Assembly (NCBI GenBank): GCA_002413305.1
Contig: DHWS01000164.1
Span: 7,139-28,837 of the forward strand
Source: Actinobacteria bacterium UBA5176
Lineage (GTDB): Bacteria; Actinomycetota; UBA4738
Direction of reading: 5' to 3'
DNA length: 21,699 nucleotides
The translations under genes and the position numbers were made by a program. A model generated the notes under the pieces. That model saw only the letters and a program-made list of their open reading frames with translations, ran no database searches and had not been told where the DNA came from. Shown one piece after another: positions 1 to 8,140 of this stretch. Positions within the stretch are counted from its first letter, which is position 1, and each line of letters opens with the position of its first letter.

Positions 1-275
1 CCAGCCACAACCACGGCTTCGCGGTGGATCCGGGCGGGTGGGGGCGCACGCCGGTCACGGCCCTCCCCGCGGTGGCTCCGGTCGCACGGACGAGCCACGG
101 ACGGGCGGCCCTCACCCACTGGAACCTGAACGACGGCACGCTGGAGGGCCTGCGCTGTCTCGACGTCCCGGCATTCAGCGTCCAGTACCACCCCGAGGCA
201 GCCCCGGGCCCGCACGACTCGAGACATCTATTCGTCCGGTTCCGGGAGCTGATGGCCGATGCCGGCCCGAACTGA
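1..275 (+). CDS. carA: carbamoyl-phosphate synthase small subunit, 3' end only
   Basis: This is the last ~91 codons of the glutaminase subunit of carbamoyl-phosphate synthase; the 5' part lies outside the window. CarA releases ammonia from glutamine and passes it to CarB. Reading from base 3, the peptide opens SHNHGFAV, the conserved stretch just before the end of the class I glutamine amidotransferase domain. It continues to [20 protein letters not shown], which holds the His-Pro-Glu of the catalytic triad (the nucleophilic Cys is upstream, unseen). It ends at TGA 273-275 and overlaps the carB start by 17 bp, which suggests translational coupling and equal synthesis of the two subunits. The identification is firm despite the truncation. 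Confidence 0.96.
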   Translation, partial: SHNHGFAVDPGGWGRTPVTALPAVAPVARTSHGRAALTHWNLNDGTLEGLRCLDVPAFSVQYHPEAAPGPHDSRHLFVRFRELMADAGPN

Positions 276-3200
276 CATCCGCACGATCCTGGTGATCGGG
301 TCGGGACCGATCGTCATCGGGCAGGCCGCCGAATTCGACTATTCCGGGACCCAGGCGTGCAAGGCGCTTCGCCGGGAGGGCTACCGGGTCGTGCTGGTGA
401 ACTCGAACCCCGCCACGATCATGACCGACCCCGAGTTCGCCGACGCCACGTACGTCGAACCGCTGACGCCCGAGTCGGTCCTGCAGATCATCGAGCGCGA
501 GCGGCCCGACGCGCTGCTGCCGACGCTGGGCGGGCAGACCGCACTGAACCTGGCCGTGGCGCTGGCGGAGTCCGGCGCGCTGGAAGCGAAGGGGGTCCGT
601 CTGATCGGCGCGGGGCTCGACGCGATCCGCCGGGCGGAGGACCGTCTGCTCTTCGTGCGGTCCATGCAGGCCGCCGGCCTCCCCTTGCCGCGTTCGGGGG
701 TCGCCCATTCGCCCACCGAAGCCCTCGCCGTGGCCGAGGACATCGGCTATCCGGTGATGGTCCGGCCGTCGTTCGTCCTGGGCGGCGGCGGAACCGGGCT
801 TGCCTCGACGCGCGAGGAATTGGAACGGGCCGCCGCGGACGGGTTGGCGGCGAGCCCCATCAGGGAGGTGCTGGTGGAGGAGTCGGTCGAGGGGTGGAAG
901 GAGTTCGAACTCGAGGTGATGCGGGACGGCGCGGACAACGCGGTCATCGTGTGCTCGATCGAGAACGTCGACCCCATGGGCGTGCACACGGGCGACAGCG
1001 TCACCGTCGCCCCCGCGATGACGCTCACCGACCGCGAGTACCAGGTCATGCGCGACGCCGGGCTGGCCTGCATCCGGGCCATCGGCGTGGACACCGGCGG
1101 GTCCAACGTGCAGTTCGCGGTCGACCCCCACGACGGCCGGCTCGTGCTGATCGAGATGAACCCGCGCGTGTCCCGGTCCAGCGCGCTGGCGTCGAAAGCC
1201 ACCGGGTTCCCCATCGCGAAGATCGCGGCGCTCCTCGCCGTCGGTTACACGCTCGACGAGATCCGCAACGACATCACCGGCGAGACGCTGGCGGCCTTCG
1301 AGCCCGCCCTCGACTACGTTGCGGTCAAGGTCCCCCGGTGGGCGTTCGAGAAATTCCCGGGTGCCGACCCGACGCTGTCCACCAGGATGAAGTCGGTCGG
1401 CGAGGTCATGGCGATCGGGCGGACCTTCGCGGAGGCGCTGGGGAAGGCGTGGCGCTCGCTGGAACGCGCGGGGTTCGACCTGGGGGAGCCTGCCCGGGCC
1501 ATCACGCTGAAGGAGCTCGGGCGGGCCACCGAGCGACGGCTGCTCCTGGTCGAAGCTGCTGCGGGGCAAGGATCTTCGGTTGACGAGATCGCCGCGGCGA
1601 GCGGGATCGATCCGTGGTTCGTCGAGCAGATCGCCGGGACGGCCGAGCGGGCGAAGGCGCTCGCCGGGCAGGACGTGGCCAGACTCTCGGCCGACGAGCT
1701 CCGGGACGCCAAGCGGGCCGGCCTCTCGGATCGGCGGATCGCCCGGCTCACCGCGACCACCGAGGAGGAGGTTCGAACCGCCCGGCGCCGGCTGGGCGTC
1801 ACCCCGGTGTTCAAGACCGTCGATACCTGCGCGGGGGAGTTCGAAGCACGGACGCCCTATTACTACTCGACGTACGAGGAGGAGTCGGAGGTCGGCCCCG
1901 GCCGCCGGCCGCGGGTGGTGATCCTCGGTGCCGGGCCGAACCGGATCGGCCAGGGGATCGAGTTCGATTACGCCTGCGTGCAGGCCGCGTTCGCCCTTCG
2001 CGACGCCGGGTTCGAGACGGTGATGGTGAACTCCAACCCGGAGACCGTGTCGACCGACTACGACACCAGCGACCGGTTGTACTTCGAACCCCTCACGCTG
2101 GAGGACGTGCTCGCGGTGTGCGAGGCCGAACAGCCGGTCGGGGTGATCGTGCAGTTCGGCGGGCAGACACCGCTCGCCATGGCCGCCGCGCTCGAGGCCG
2201 CCGGGGTGGCCATCCTGGGGACCGCCACCGGGGACCTCGACGTGGCCGAGGACCGGTTGAAGTTCGGCCGGTTGCTGGTCGAGCTCGGCATCCCGTCGCC
2301 CCAGCACGGCGTCGCGTCCTCGCTGGACGAGGCGCGGGAAGTGGCCCGGCGGATCGGCTATCCGTTGATCGTTCGGCCCTCGTACGTCCTGGGCGGCCGG
2401 GCCATGGACATCGTTTACACCGAAGCCGAGCTCGCCGGCTTCGTCGCCTCCGCCGCGGAGGCCAGCCCGGAGCACCCCGTCTTCATGGACCGGTTCCTCG
2501 AGGGCGCGGTCGAGGTCGACGTGGACGCGGTGTGCGACGGGCGCGAGGTCCTGATCGGTGCCGTGATGGAGCACATCGAGGAGGCCGGTGTGCACTCGGG
2601 GGATTCGACCTGCGTGACGCCGCCGGCCACGCTGTCGGACGACGAGCTGGACGCGATCGAGGCCACGGTCACCTCGATCGCCCGGGCCCTGCGGGTCCGA
2701 GGCGTCCTGAACGTCCAGCTCGCCATCCGAGACGACATCCCGTACGTGCTGGAGGCCAACCCCCGGGCGTCGCGCACCCTGCCCTTCGCATCGAAGGCGA
2801 CGGGCCTGCCGCTGGCGAAGCTCGCGGGGCGGGTGATGGCCGGGGCGACACTGGAGGAGCTGCGCGGCGCTGGTCTTCTGGACCCGGCGGGCAGCCGCTA
2901 CCGGTCGCTCCGGCACGTGGCCGTGAAGGCGGCGGTCCTGCCCTTCGGCCGGTTCCCCGGGGTAGACACGGTGCTCGGGCCGGAGATGCGGTCGACGGGC
3001 GAGGTCATGGGTATCGCCCGCGACCTCGGCGTTGCCCTGGCCAAGGCCCAGGAGGCGACGGGCGCCGCGCTCCCCACCGCCGGCGCGGTGTTCGTGTCCG
3101 TGGCCAACCGCGACAAGCGTTCGATCCGGCTGCCCGTCCGCCACCTCGCCGAGCTGGGGTTCGAGATCCTGGCCACGCGAGGGACGGCGGCCGTGCTGCA

Positions 3201-3579
3201 ACGGGCCGGGATCCCCGTGGCGACTGTGGCGAAGCGTTCCGAGGGTTCCCCAAACGCCGTGGACCTGATCCTGGAGGGGCGGGTGGGCCTGGTGATCAAT
3301 ACTCCCTTCGGCCGGGAGCCACGGACCGACGGGTACTTCATCCGGACGGCCGCGGCGCGGACCGGCGTCCCGTGCATCACTACGGTGCCGGGCATCCTCG
3401 CCGCGGTGCAGGGCATCGAAGCGCTCCGCCGCCGCCGGCCCGAACCGCGCCCGCTGCAGGAGTACCATGCCGAAGTCCGCCTGGTGGTGGTAGGCGAGCC
3501 GGCCGGACCGGTCCCGCGTGAGGACGCGGCGGGAAGGATCGGGACGTCCGCGGTGCGCACCATCGAGGAGACGGCGTGA
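259..3579 (+). CDS. carB: carbamoyl-phosphate synthase large subunit
   Basis: CarB makes carbamoyl phosphate from bicarbonate, ammonia and two ATP in the cytoplasm, feeding pyrimidine and arginine synthesis. The 1106-residue protein has the duplicated CarB plan. The first ATP-grasp half opens near residue 14 with [17 protein letters not shown]. The oligomerisation region lies around residues 400-550. The second half starts near residue 557 with [21 protein letters not shown]-terminal MGS-like allosteric domain runs from about residue 940 ([13 protein letters not shown]...[17 protein letters not shown]), where UMP or ornithine acts in other species. It is slightly longer than the E. coli enzyme (1073 residues). 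ATG 259 lies inside the end of carA, and the next gene, pyrK, begins 55 bp after the stop. Confidence 0.98.
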   Translation: MPARTDIRTILVIGSGPIVIGQAAEFDYSGTQACKALRREGYRVVLVNSNPATIMTDPEFADATYVEPLTPESVLQIIERERPDALLPTLGGQTALNLAVALAESGALEAKGVRLIGAGLDAIRRAEDRLLFVRSMQAAGLPLPRSGVAHSPTEALAVAEDIGYPVMVRPSFVLGGGGTGLASTREELERAAADGLAASPIREVLVEESVEGWKEFELEVMRDGADNAVIVCSIENVDPMGVHTGDSVTVAPAMTLTDREYQVMRDAGLACIRAIGVDTGGSNVQFAVDPHDGRLVLIEMNPRVSRSSALASKATGFPIAKIAALLAVGYTLDEIRNDITGETLAAFEPALDYVAVKVPRWAFEKFPGADPTLSTRMKSVGEVMAIGRTFAEALGKAWRSLERAGFDLGEPARAITLKELGRATERRLLLVEAAAGQGSSVDEIAAASGIDPWFVEQIAGTAERAKALAGQDVARLSADELRDAKRAGLSDRRIARLTATTEEEVRTARRRLGVTPVFKTVDTCAGEFEARTPYYYSTYEEESEVGPGRRPRVVILGAGPNRIGQGIEFDYACVQAAFALRDAGFETVMVNSNPETVSTDYDTSDRLYFEPLTLEDVLAVCEAEQPVGVIVQFGGQTPLAMAAALEAAGVAILGTATGDLDVAEDRLKFGRLLVELGIPSPQHGVASSLDEAREVARRIGYPLIVRPSYVLGGRAMDIVYTEAELAGFVASAAEASPEHPVFMDRFLEGAVEVDVDAVCDGREVLIGAVMEHIEEAGVHSGDSTCVTPPATLSDDELDAIEATVTSIARALRVRGVLNVQLAIRDDIPYVLEANPRASRTLPFASKATGLPLAKLAGRVMAGATLEELRGAGLLDPAGSRYRSLRHVAVKAAVLPFGRFPGVDTVLGPEMRSTGEVMGIARDLGVALAKAQEATGAALPTAGAVFVSVANRDKRSIRLPVRHLAELGFEILATRGTAAVLQRAGIPVATVAKRSEGSPNAVDLILEGRVGLVINTPFGREPRTDGYFIRTAAARTGVPCITTVPGILAAVQGIEALRRRRPEPRPLQEYHAEVRLVVVGEPAGPVPREDAAGRIGTSAVRTIEETA

Positions 3580-3634
3580 TCCGTGGAGCGGAGCCGGGCG
3601 CGACCCGAGCCAACGCCCACACGAGGGAGGCCCC

Positions 3635-4531
3635 GTGATCCGCGCCAAGTGCGAGGTGCTGTCGAACCGGCGGGCGGGTGTCTATTACTCGCTCACGCTG
3701 GTGGCGCCCGACATCGCCGAGCAGGCCAAGCCGGGGCAGTTCGTGGAGATCGCCCCACCGCCCGGTCGGGAGTTCCTGCTGCGGCGGCCCTTCTCGATCC
3801 ACCAGGCCTCGCGGCGCGGCGGATGGGCGGGGACGCTCGAGGTCGTGTTCGACGTGGTCGGGCCCGGCACGCGGTGGCTGGCGCAAGCGCAGGCGCACGA
3901 CGTGCTGGACGTGATCGGGCCGCTGGGACGGCCCTTCCAGGTGCCGAAGGAGCTCTCCACGTGCCTACTCGTGGGTGGCGGGTACGGGGCGGCGCCCCTG
4001 TATTTCATGGCCGAGGAGCTCCGGTCGGCGAACAAGTCCGTGCACATGATCGTCGGCGCCCGCGACCATGAGCGAGTGTTCAAGCCGATCGAGGGCAAGC
4101 GGCTGGCGAACTCGCTGACCATCACGACCGAGGACGGCAGCATGGGGGAGACCGGCAGGGTGACCGACTTGCTCGCCGACGTGATCGCCAGGACCGGCTC
4201 CCAGGTCGTCTATGCGTGCGGGCCGAACCCGATGCTTCGGGCGGTCGCCGAACACTGCCTGGCCCGTTCGGTCCCCTGCCAGGTGGCGGTGGAGGAGATG
4301 ATGGCCTGCGGGCTCGGCGTGTGCTGGACGTGCGCGGTCCCCCTGATCGCCCTTGACGGACGGGGCTGGTGGAACGTCCGGGCCTGCACGGAGGGCCCGG
4401 TGTTCAACGGTGCGCGGGTCTGGTGGGACCGGTGGCTGGGCCCCAAGTCCGGTGAGGGACCCGTGGCCGGCTCCGGGGAGGGTTTCGACGCGATGCCCGA
4501 GTCGCAGACGGTGGAGGCGTGGCCGGGATGA
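3635..4531 (+). CDS. pyrK: dihydroorotate dehydrogenase B, electron transfer subunit
   Basis: PyrK is the FAD and [2Fe-2S] subunit that passes electrons from the PyrD FMN to NAD+ in class IB dihydroorotate dehydrogenase. The 298-residue protein has an N-terminal ferredoxin-reductase FAD domain (RRPFSI, residues 50-55), a nucleotide-binding segment with GGGYGAAPL near 113-121, and a C-terminal cluster motif C225-x4-C230-x2-C233 with C251. The reading frame extends further upstream, but GTG 3635 is preferred: it has GGAGG 5-6 bases before it and gives MIRAKCEVLSN, the usual family N-terminus. The last ~45 residues after the cluster (from about WWDRW) look like a lineage-specific tail. The stop overlaps pyrD as ATGA, as expected for a heterotetramer made from coupled genes. 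Confidence 0.95.
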   Translation: MIRAKCEVLSNRRAGVYYSLTLVAPDIAEQAKPGQFVEIAPPPGREFLLRRPFSIHQASRRGGWAGTLEVVFDVVGPGTRWLAQAQAHDVLDVIGPLGRPFQVPKELSTCLLVGGGYGAAPLYFMAEELRSANKSVHMIVGARDHERVFKPIEGKRLANSLTITTEDGSMGETGRVTDLLADVIARTGSQVVYACGPNPMLRAVAEHCLARSVPCQVAVEEMMACGLGVCWTCAVPLIALDGRGWWNVRACTEGPVFNGARVWWDRWLGPKSGEGPVAGSGEGFDAMPESQTVEAWPG

Positions 4532-5514
4532 CCGCGCTCGACCAGATCACGCCCGGCGTCGCCGCCCCCACGCTGGAGGTCGACCTGGGGGGCGTGCGGT
4601 TTCCGACCCCGGTGCTCGCCGCGTCCGGCTGCTTCAACTCGGGCAAGGAGATGGCGAACGCCATGGACCTCCATCGGATCGGCGGCGTGGTCACCAAGAG
4701 CGTCACCTTCCGGCCCACCAAGGGACTTCCGACCCCGCGGATGGCCGAGACCGCGTCCGGCATGCTGAACGCGATCGGCCTGCAGAACCCCGGCATCGAG
4801 GAGTTCCTGAGCAAGGACGGCCCGTGGATCGAGACGGCGGGGATACCGGTGATCGTGTCGGTGGCCGGCCGGAGCGTCGAAGAGTTCTCCCAGGTCATGA
4901 TCCGGATCCGCGAGCTCCAGTCCGTGGTGGCGATCGAGGCGAACATCTCGTGCCCGAACGTCGAACGCCGGAACCAGGTGTTCGCCTGCCATCCGGACAT
5001 GGCCGCCGAGGTGATCGGTTCGGTCAGCCGCCTGTCCCGGGTCCCGGTCTTCGCCAAGCTCACGGCCGACGTGACGAACATCGTCGAGGTGGCCGAGGCG
5101 TGCCTGCGCGCGGGCGCCCACGGCCTGAGCCTCATCAACACGTTGCTCGGGATGGCCATCGACGTCGAGACGTTTCGGCCGAAGCTCGGCGCCGTCACCG
5201 GTGGGCTGTCCGGTCCCGCCATCAAGCCAGTCGCAGTCCGCTGCATCTACCAGGTGGCGGAGGCCTTCCCGGACGCGCCGATCATCGGGATCGGGGGGGT
5301 TCGAACCGCGGAGGACGCGGTCGAGCTCATGCTTGCCGGCGCGTGGGCCGTCCAGGTCGGGACGGCGAACTTCTTCGACCCCGACGCGACCACCGACGTG
5401 GCGCGCGGCATCGGCGAGTTCCTGGCCCGGAAGGGCCTGTCGGGACCGGCCGACCTTCGTGGAAAGGCACAGCGTGCGAACGGTGACCCGGAACCCGCTG
5501 ATCATCGCGCTTGA
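4528..5514 (+). CDS. pyrD: dihydroorotate dehydrogenase, class IB catalytic subunit
   Basis: PyrD oxidises dihydroorotate to orotate with FMN, the fourth step of UMP synthesis. The 328-residue TIM-barrel protein has the class I active-site motif ANISCPNV, with C142 as the predicted base (class II enzymes use Ser). It also has KSVTFRPTKG and MLNAIGLQNPG near the FMN and substrate sites, and a C-terminal phosphate-binding region, GIGGVRTAEDAVELMLAGA. The pyrK gene directly upstream supports class IB, the NAD-linked type. I chose ATG 4528 over GTG 4519: the ATG forms an ATGA overlap with the pyrK stop and lies 10 bases after GGAGG, whereas the GTG would be almost inside that ribosome-binding site. 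Confidence 0.96.
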   Translation: MTALDQITPGVAAPTLEVDLGGVRFPTPVLAASGCFNSGKEMANAMDLHRIGGVVTKSVTFRPTKGLPTPRMAETASGMLNAIGLQNPGIEEFLSKDGPWIETAGIPVIVSVAGRSVEEFSQVMIRIRELQSVVAIEANISCPNVERRNQVFACHPDMAAEVIGSVSRLSRVPVFAKLTADVTNIVEVAEACLRAGAHGLSLINTLLGMAIDVETFRPKLGAVTGGLSGPAIKPVAVRCIYQVAEAFPDAPIIGIGGVRTAEDAVELMLAGAWAVQVGTANFFDPDATTDVARGIGEFLARKGLSGPADLRGKAQRANGDPEPADHRA

Positions 5515-6163
5515 CCTCTCCGACCCGGACGGGGCGGAGCGGCTGGCGAAGGAACTGGCCGGCTCCGTCGCGTATCTGAAGATCGGGCTGGAGCTGTTCA
5601 CCGCGACCGGTCCGTCGGTGGTCGAACGCATCTCGGCGCACGCTCCTGTGTTCCTGGACCTGAAGCTGCACGACATCCCGAACACGGTGGGCCGGGCGGC
5701 TCGCAACGTGGGGCGGCTGGGGGCGGCCCTGCTCACGGTGCACGCTCTGGGCGGGATCGAGATGGTCCGGGCTGCCGTGGAGGGCGCCGCGGAGGGGGCC
5801 TCCGGCGGGGGGGTCGACCCTCCCGGCATCGTCGGGATCACGGTGCTGTCGAGCCTGGCGGGGGAGGACCTGGCGTCTCCGGCCTCGCTGGCCTTCGAGG
5901 CGATGTCGGCGGGGGCCACCGGGGTCGTGGTCTCCGGTGTGGACGTGGCCATGGTCCGAGAGGCGCTGGGGCCGATGGCCGCGCTGATCGTCCCGGGGAT
6001 CCGGCCGGGCGGGCAGGCGACGAACGACCACGTGCGGGTGCTCTCGCCGCGAGAGGCGCTGGAGCGCGGGGCCGACTACCTCGTGGTGGGCCGACCGATC
6101 ACCGAGGCTTCCGACCCGGCCGCGGCCGCGCACGCCCTGCTCCGCGAAGTGGGCGTCGAATGA
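5474..6163 (+). CDS. pyrF: orotidine 5'-phosphate decarboxylase
   Basis: PyrF decarboxylates OMP to UMP, the last step of de novo pyrimidine synthesis. The 229-residue protein is a short TIM barrel of the bacterial type 1 family. It has ALDLSD near the start and the catalytic signature FLDLKLHDIPNTV, with D62, K64 and D67 as the charged tetrad members. The late phosphate-binding part reads VPGIRPGG...VVGRPITEASDP. GTG 5474 is chosen because GGAAAGG lies about 7 bases upstream and because it overlaps the pyrD end by 41 bp. GTG 5483 is an alternative that would remove three residues. A longer upstream reading in this frame is only the shadow of pyrD. pyrE follows 19 bp after the stop. Confidence 0.95.
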   Translation: MRTVTRNPLIIALDLSDPDGAERLAKELAGSVAYLKIGLELFTATGPSVVERISAHAPVFLDLKLHDIPNTVGRAARNVGRLGAALLTVHALGGIEMVRAAVEGAAEGASGGGVDPPGIVGITVLSSLAGEDLASPASLAFEAMSAGATGVVVSGVDVAMVREALGPMAALIVPGIRPGGQATNDHVRVLSPREALERGADYLVVGRPITEASDPAAAAHALLREVGVE

Positions 6164-6182
6164 GCGGCTCCCCGGCCGGTCG

Positions 6183-6818
6183 ATGACGCTCACCCCCGAG
6201 CGGGCCCGCGGTCTACTGGAAGAGCGCCGGGCCATCCTCTCCGGCCACTTCGAGCTCACCTCCGGCCGGCATTCGGACATCTACGTGCAGAAGGCCCGGC
6301 TGCTGGAGTATCCGGAGACGGCGATGGAGTTCGCCGGGGAGATCGCGTCCTGGTATCCGGATGTCGAGGTGGTGGTCGCGCCGGCCGTGGGAGCCATCTC
6401 GCTCGGATTCGCCGTGGCGCTGGCGGCCGGGGCGCGGGCGATCTTCGCGGAGCGGACGGACGGGCGGATGGAGCTTCGGCGGGGGTTCGCGCTGGAGCCG
6501 GGGGAGCGGGCCTTGTTGGTCGAGGACATCGTCACCACGGGCGGGTCGGCCCGCGAGGTGCACGAGCTGATCCGGTCCGCCGGAGCCGAGGTGGCCGGGG
6601 TGGCCGCGCTGGTGGATCGAACCACCACTCCGCTCGATATCCCGCTCCGCGCCGTGGTCCGCGTCGAGGCGGTGTCCTGGGAGCCGGCCGCGTGTCCGCT
6701 CTGCGCCCGAGGGGTCCCATTCGACACCCCAGGGTCCCGCCTCCTGCGGGGATCGGCCCTGTCGAGTGAAGCGAGCTCGAACGAAGGCGCCGCCGGCGTC
6801 CGCCCGTGGCCGGGCTGA
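6183..6818 (+). CDS. pyrE: orotate phosphoribosyltransferase
   Basis: PyrE joins orotate to PRPP to give OMP, the substrate of the upstream gene product PyrF. The 211-residue protein has the N-terminal orotate-site stretch FELTSGRHSDIYVQK and the PRPP loop VEDIVTTGGSA at about residues 113-123. A CPLC pair (C171, C174) near the C-terminus is seen in many OPRTases of this subfamily. The family body ends around GVPFDTPGSR. The last ~25 residues (SALSSEASSNEGAAGV...) are low in complexity and probably disordered. This is the last gene of the pyr cluster. No clear terminator follows, and the next transcript appears to start from the promoter at 6874-6903. Confidence 0.94.
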   Translation: MTLTPERARGLLEERRAILSGHFELTSGRHSDIYVQKARLLEYPETAMEFAGEIASWYPDVEVVVAPAVGAISLGFAVALAAGARAIFAERTDGRMELRRGFALEPGERALLVEDIVTTGGSAREVHELIRSAGAEVAGVAALVDRTTTPLDIPLRAVVRVEAVSWEPAACPLCARGVPFDTPGSRLLRGSALSSEASSNEGAAGVRPWPG

Positions 6819-6873
6819 CCTTCATGTAGAGGTTGATTTTCGGCGGCAAGCCCCGCATCCCCGCTCGGCTCGA

Positions 6874-6903
6874 TTGCTCCCGCCGAACCGGCGTGCCTAT
6901 AAT
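6874..6903 (+). promoter_or_regulatory. sigma70-type promoter for mihF
   Basis: A consensus -10 TATAAT (6898-6903) lies 18 bases after a fair -35 TTGCTC (6874-6879). The predicted start, around 6910, leaves a ~35-base leader that carries GAGGAGGG just before the mihF ATG. This is the best -10 in the window and lies between the pyr cluster and the mihF group. Confidence 0.75.
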
Positions 6904-6945
6904 CCGCCCCGCCGCGCACCGCGATCCGAACCCGAGGAGGGATCG

Positions 6946-7263
6946 ATGCCTCTACCCACCCTGACGGACGAGCAGCGGAAGGAAGCACTGGCCAAGGCCG
7001 CCGAGGCCCGGAAGCGCCGTGCCGAGCTGAAGGCCGAACTGAAGTCGGAGAAGACCTCGCTCCGCGACGTGCTGAGCCGGCAGGGCGACGATGTGGTCGG
7101 CAAGATGAAGGTCTCTGCGGTCCTGGAATCGCTGCCCGGGGTGGGGAAGGTCCGGGCCCGCAAGATCATGGAGCGCCTGGAGATCTCCACGAGCCGCCGG
7201 GTGCGCGGCTTGGGAGCGAAGCAGCGCGACGCGCTGCTCACCGAGTTTTCGGCCAAGAGGTAA
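6946..7263 (+). CDS. mihF: actinobacterial integration host factor (mIHF)
   Basis: This is a small, basic nucleoid protein that binds and bends DNA. It is specific to Actinobacteria and unrelated to the IHF/HU fold of proteobacteria. The 105-residue product starts MPLPTLTDEQRKEALAKAAE, followed by a charged helix rich in Lys, Arg and Glu. It then has the helix-two-turn-helix region (SLPGVGKVRARKIMERLEIS, residues ~62-81) that contacts the DNA backbone in characterised homologues. ATG 6946 is fixed by GAGGAGGG 4-5 bases upstream; the open frame reaches further back only by chance. Its place directly before gmk and rpoZ is the classic actinobacterial order. Its TAA stop is in the same frame as gmk. 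Confidence 0.95.
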   Translation: MPLPTLTDEQRKEALAKAAEARKRRAELKAELKSEKTSLRDVLSRQGDDVVGKMKVSAVLESLPGVGKVRARKIMERLEISTSRRVRGLGAKQRDALLTEFSAKR

Positions 7264-7266
7264 CCG

Positions 7267-7830
7267 GTCTCGGGCTGGCTCTACGTCCTCTCCGGGCCCT
7301 CGGGCGTCGGCAAGGGCACGGTCGTCCGCCGCCTCCGTGAGCTCCATCCGGACATCGTCGTGTCCGTCTCGGCCACCACGCGCCCGCCGCGGCCCGGCGA
7401 GGTGGATGGGCGCGACTACCGGTTCGTCTCGGAGGAGGGATTCGACCGGCTGGTCGAACAGGACGCCTTCCTGGAGTGGGCGGAGGTGTTCGGCCGCCGG
7501 TACGGGACGCTGGCAGGGCCCGTGCTGGAGGGGGTCCATGCCGGGAAGGACGTCCTCCTGGAGATCGACATCCAAGGGGCGCGGACGGTTCGCCGGAAGG
7601 TCCCGGATGCTGTCCTGATCTTCCTGGTGGCTCCGTCCGAGGAGGAGCTCGCCCGGCGACTCCTGGGACGGCATACCGAGAGCGGCCCGGAGCTGGCACG
7701 CCGGCTGGGCGCCGCCCGGGAAGAGCTGGCCCAGGCGATGTGGTTCGACCATGTGGTGGTCAGCGACGACGTGGACCGGGTTGCGCACCGGGTCGCCGCT
7801 ATAATCGAAGCGAGCCGGACGACCGGCTGA
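7267..7830 (+). CDS. gmk: guanylate kinase (apparent non-canonical GTC start)
   Basis: Gmk phosphorylates GMP and dGMP to the diphosphates. The frame encodes a complete enzyme: a P-loop GPSGVGKGT within the first 20 residues, the GMP-binding [16 protein letters not shown], the LLEIDIQGA strand and the LID region [13 protein letters not shown]. With 187 residues it has the usual length. The start is odd. The frame opens at the mihF stop (TAA 7261-7263), and no ATG, GTG or TTG occurs before GTG 7360, which would delete the P-loop. AAGAGG (7255-7260) sits six bases before GTC 7267, and [18 protein letters not shown] matches the family N-terminus, so I place the start at GTC 7267. A GTG-to-GTC mutation or sequence error, or readthrough from mihF, could also explain it. 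Confidence 0.9.
   Translation, partial: VSGWLYVLSGPSGVGKGTVVRRLRELHPDIVVSVSATTRPPRPGEVDGRDYRFVSEEGFDRLVEQDAFLEWAEVFGRRYGTLAGPVLEGVHAGKDVLLEIDIQGARTVRRKVPDAVLIFLVAPSEEELARRLLGRHTESGPELARRLGAAREELAQAMWFDHVVVSDDVDRVAHRVAAIIEASRTTG
7800..7805 (+). promoter_or_regulatory. possible -10 element for rpoZ inside the gmk 3' end
   Basis: A perfect TATAAT lies in the last gmk codons (Ala-Ile-Ile, using the rare ATA). It is about 80 bases before the rpoZ ATG. No good -35 stands at 16-18 bases; TTGCGC at 7781 is only 13 away. It may be a weak or sigma-assisted internal promoter for rpoZ. Confidence 0.4.
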
Positions 7831-7885
7831 CCCGCCGCATCGACCGGCCGCGCTCCTCGAAGAGCAGACGGGAGAAGAAGGCTCC

Positions 7886-8134
7886 ATGATGATCGAACCG
7901 AAGATCGACGAGCTGCTGAAGCACACGGACTCCCGCTACACGCTGGTGATCCTCGCTGCCAAGCGCGCCCGGGAGATCAACTCGTACTACAGCCAACTCG
8001 GCGAGGGCCGCGGCGAGTACATCCCGCCGCTGGTTGAAGGCGACATCGATTCCAAGCCCCTCGCCATCGCCTTGCGGGAGATCGCCGAGGGCAAGGTCGC
8101 CTTCGAGCGGCTCGAGGCGCCCGGCATCAAGTAG
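7886..8134 (+). CDS. rpoZ: RNA polymerase omega subunit
   Basis: Omega assists folding and assembly of the beta' subunit in RNA polymerase. The 82-residue protein matches the family in length and in its core: [29 protein letters not shown], then [18 protein letters not shown], whose helices wrap the beta' C-terminus. ATG 7886 follows GGGAGAAGAAGG, and a second ATG follows at once (7889). The rpoZ-coaBC pair, with 6 bases between stop and start, and gmk upstream are typical of Actinobacteria. An internal -10 at 7800 may add transcription. Confidence 0.95.
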   Translation: MMIEPKIDELLKHTDSRYTLVILAAKRAREINSYYSQLGEGRGEYIPPLVEGDIDSKPLAIALREIAEGKVAFERLEAPGIK

Positions 8135-8140
8135 CCTCCG

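Noticed and set aside
175..3648. An antisense open frame of 1157 codons opposite carB
   Set aside because: It mirrors carB in a GC-rich genome where stops are rare on the opposite strand; it has no recognisable domain and consists of low-complexity Arg/Gly/Asp/His runs.
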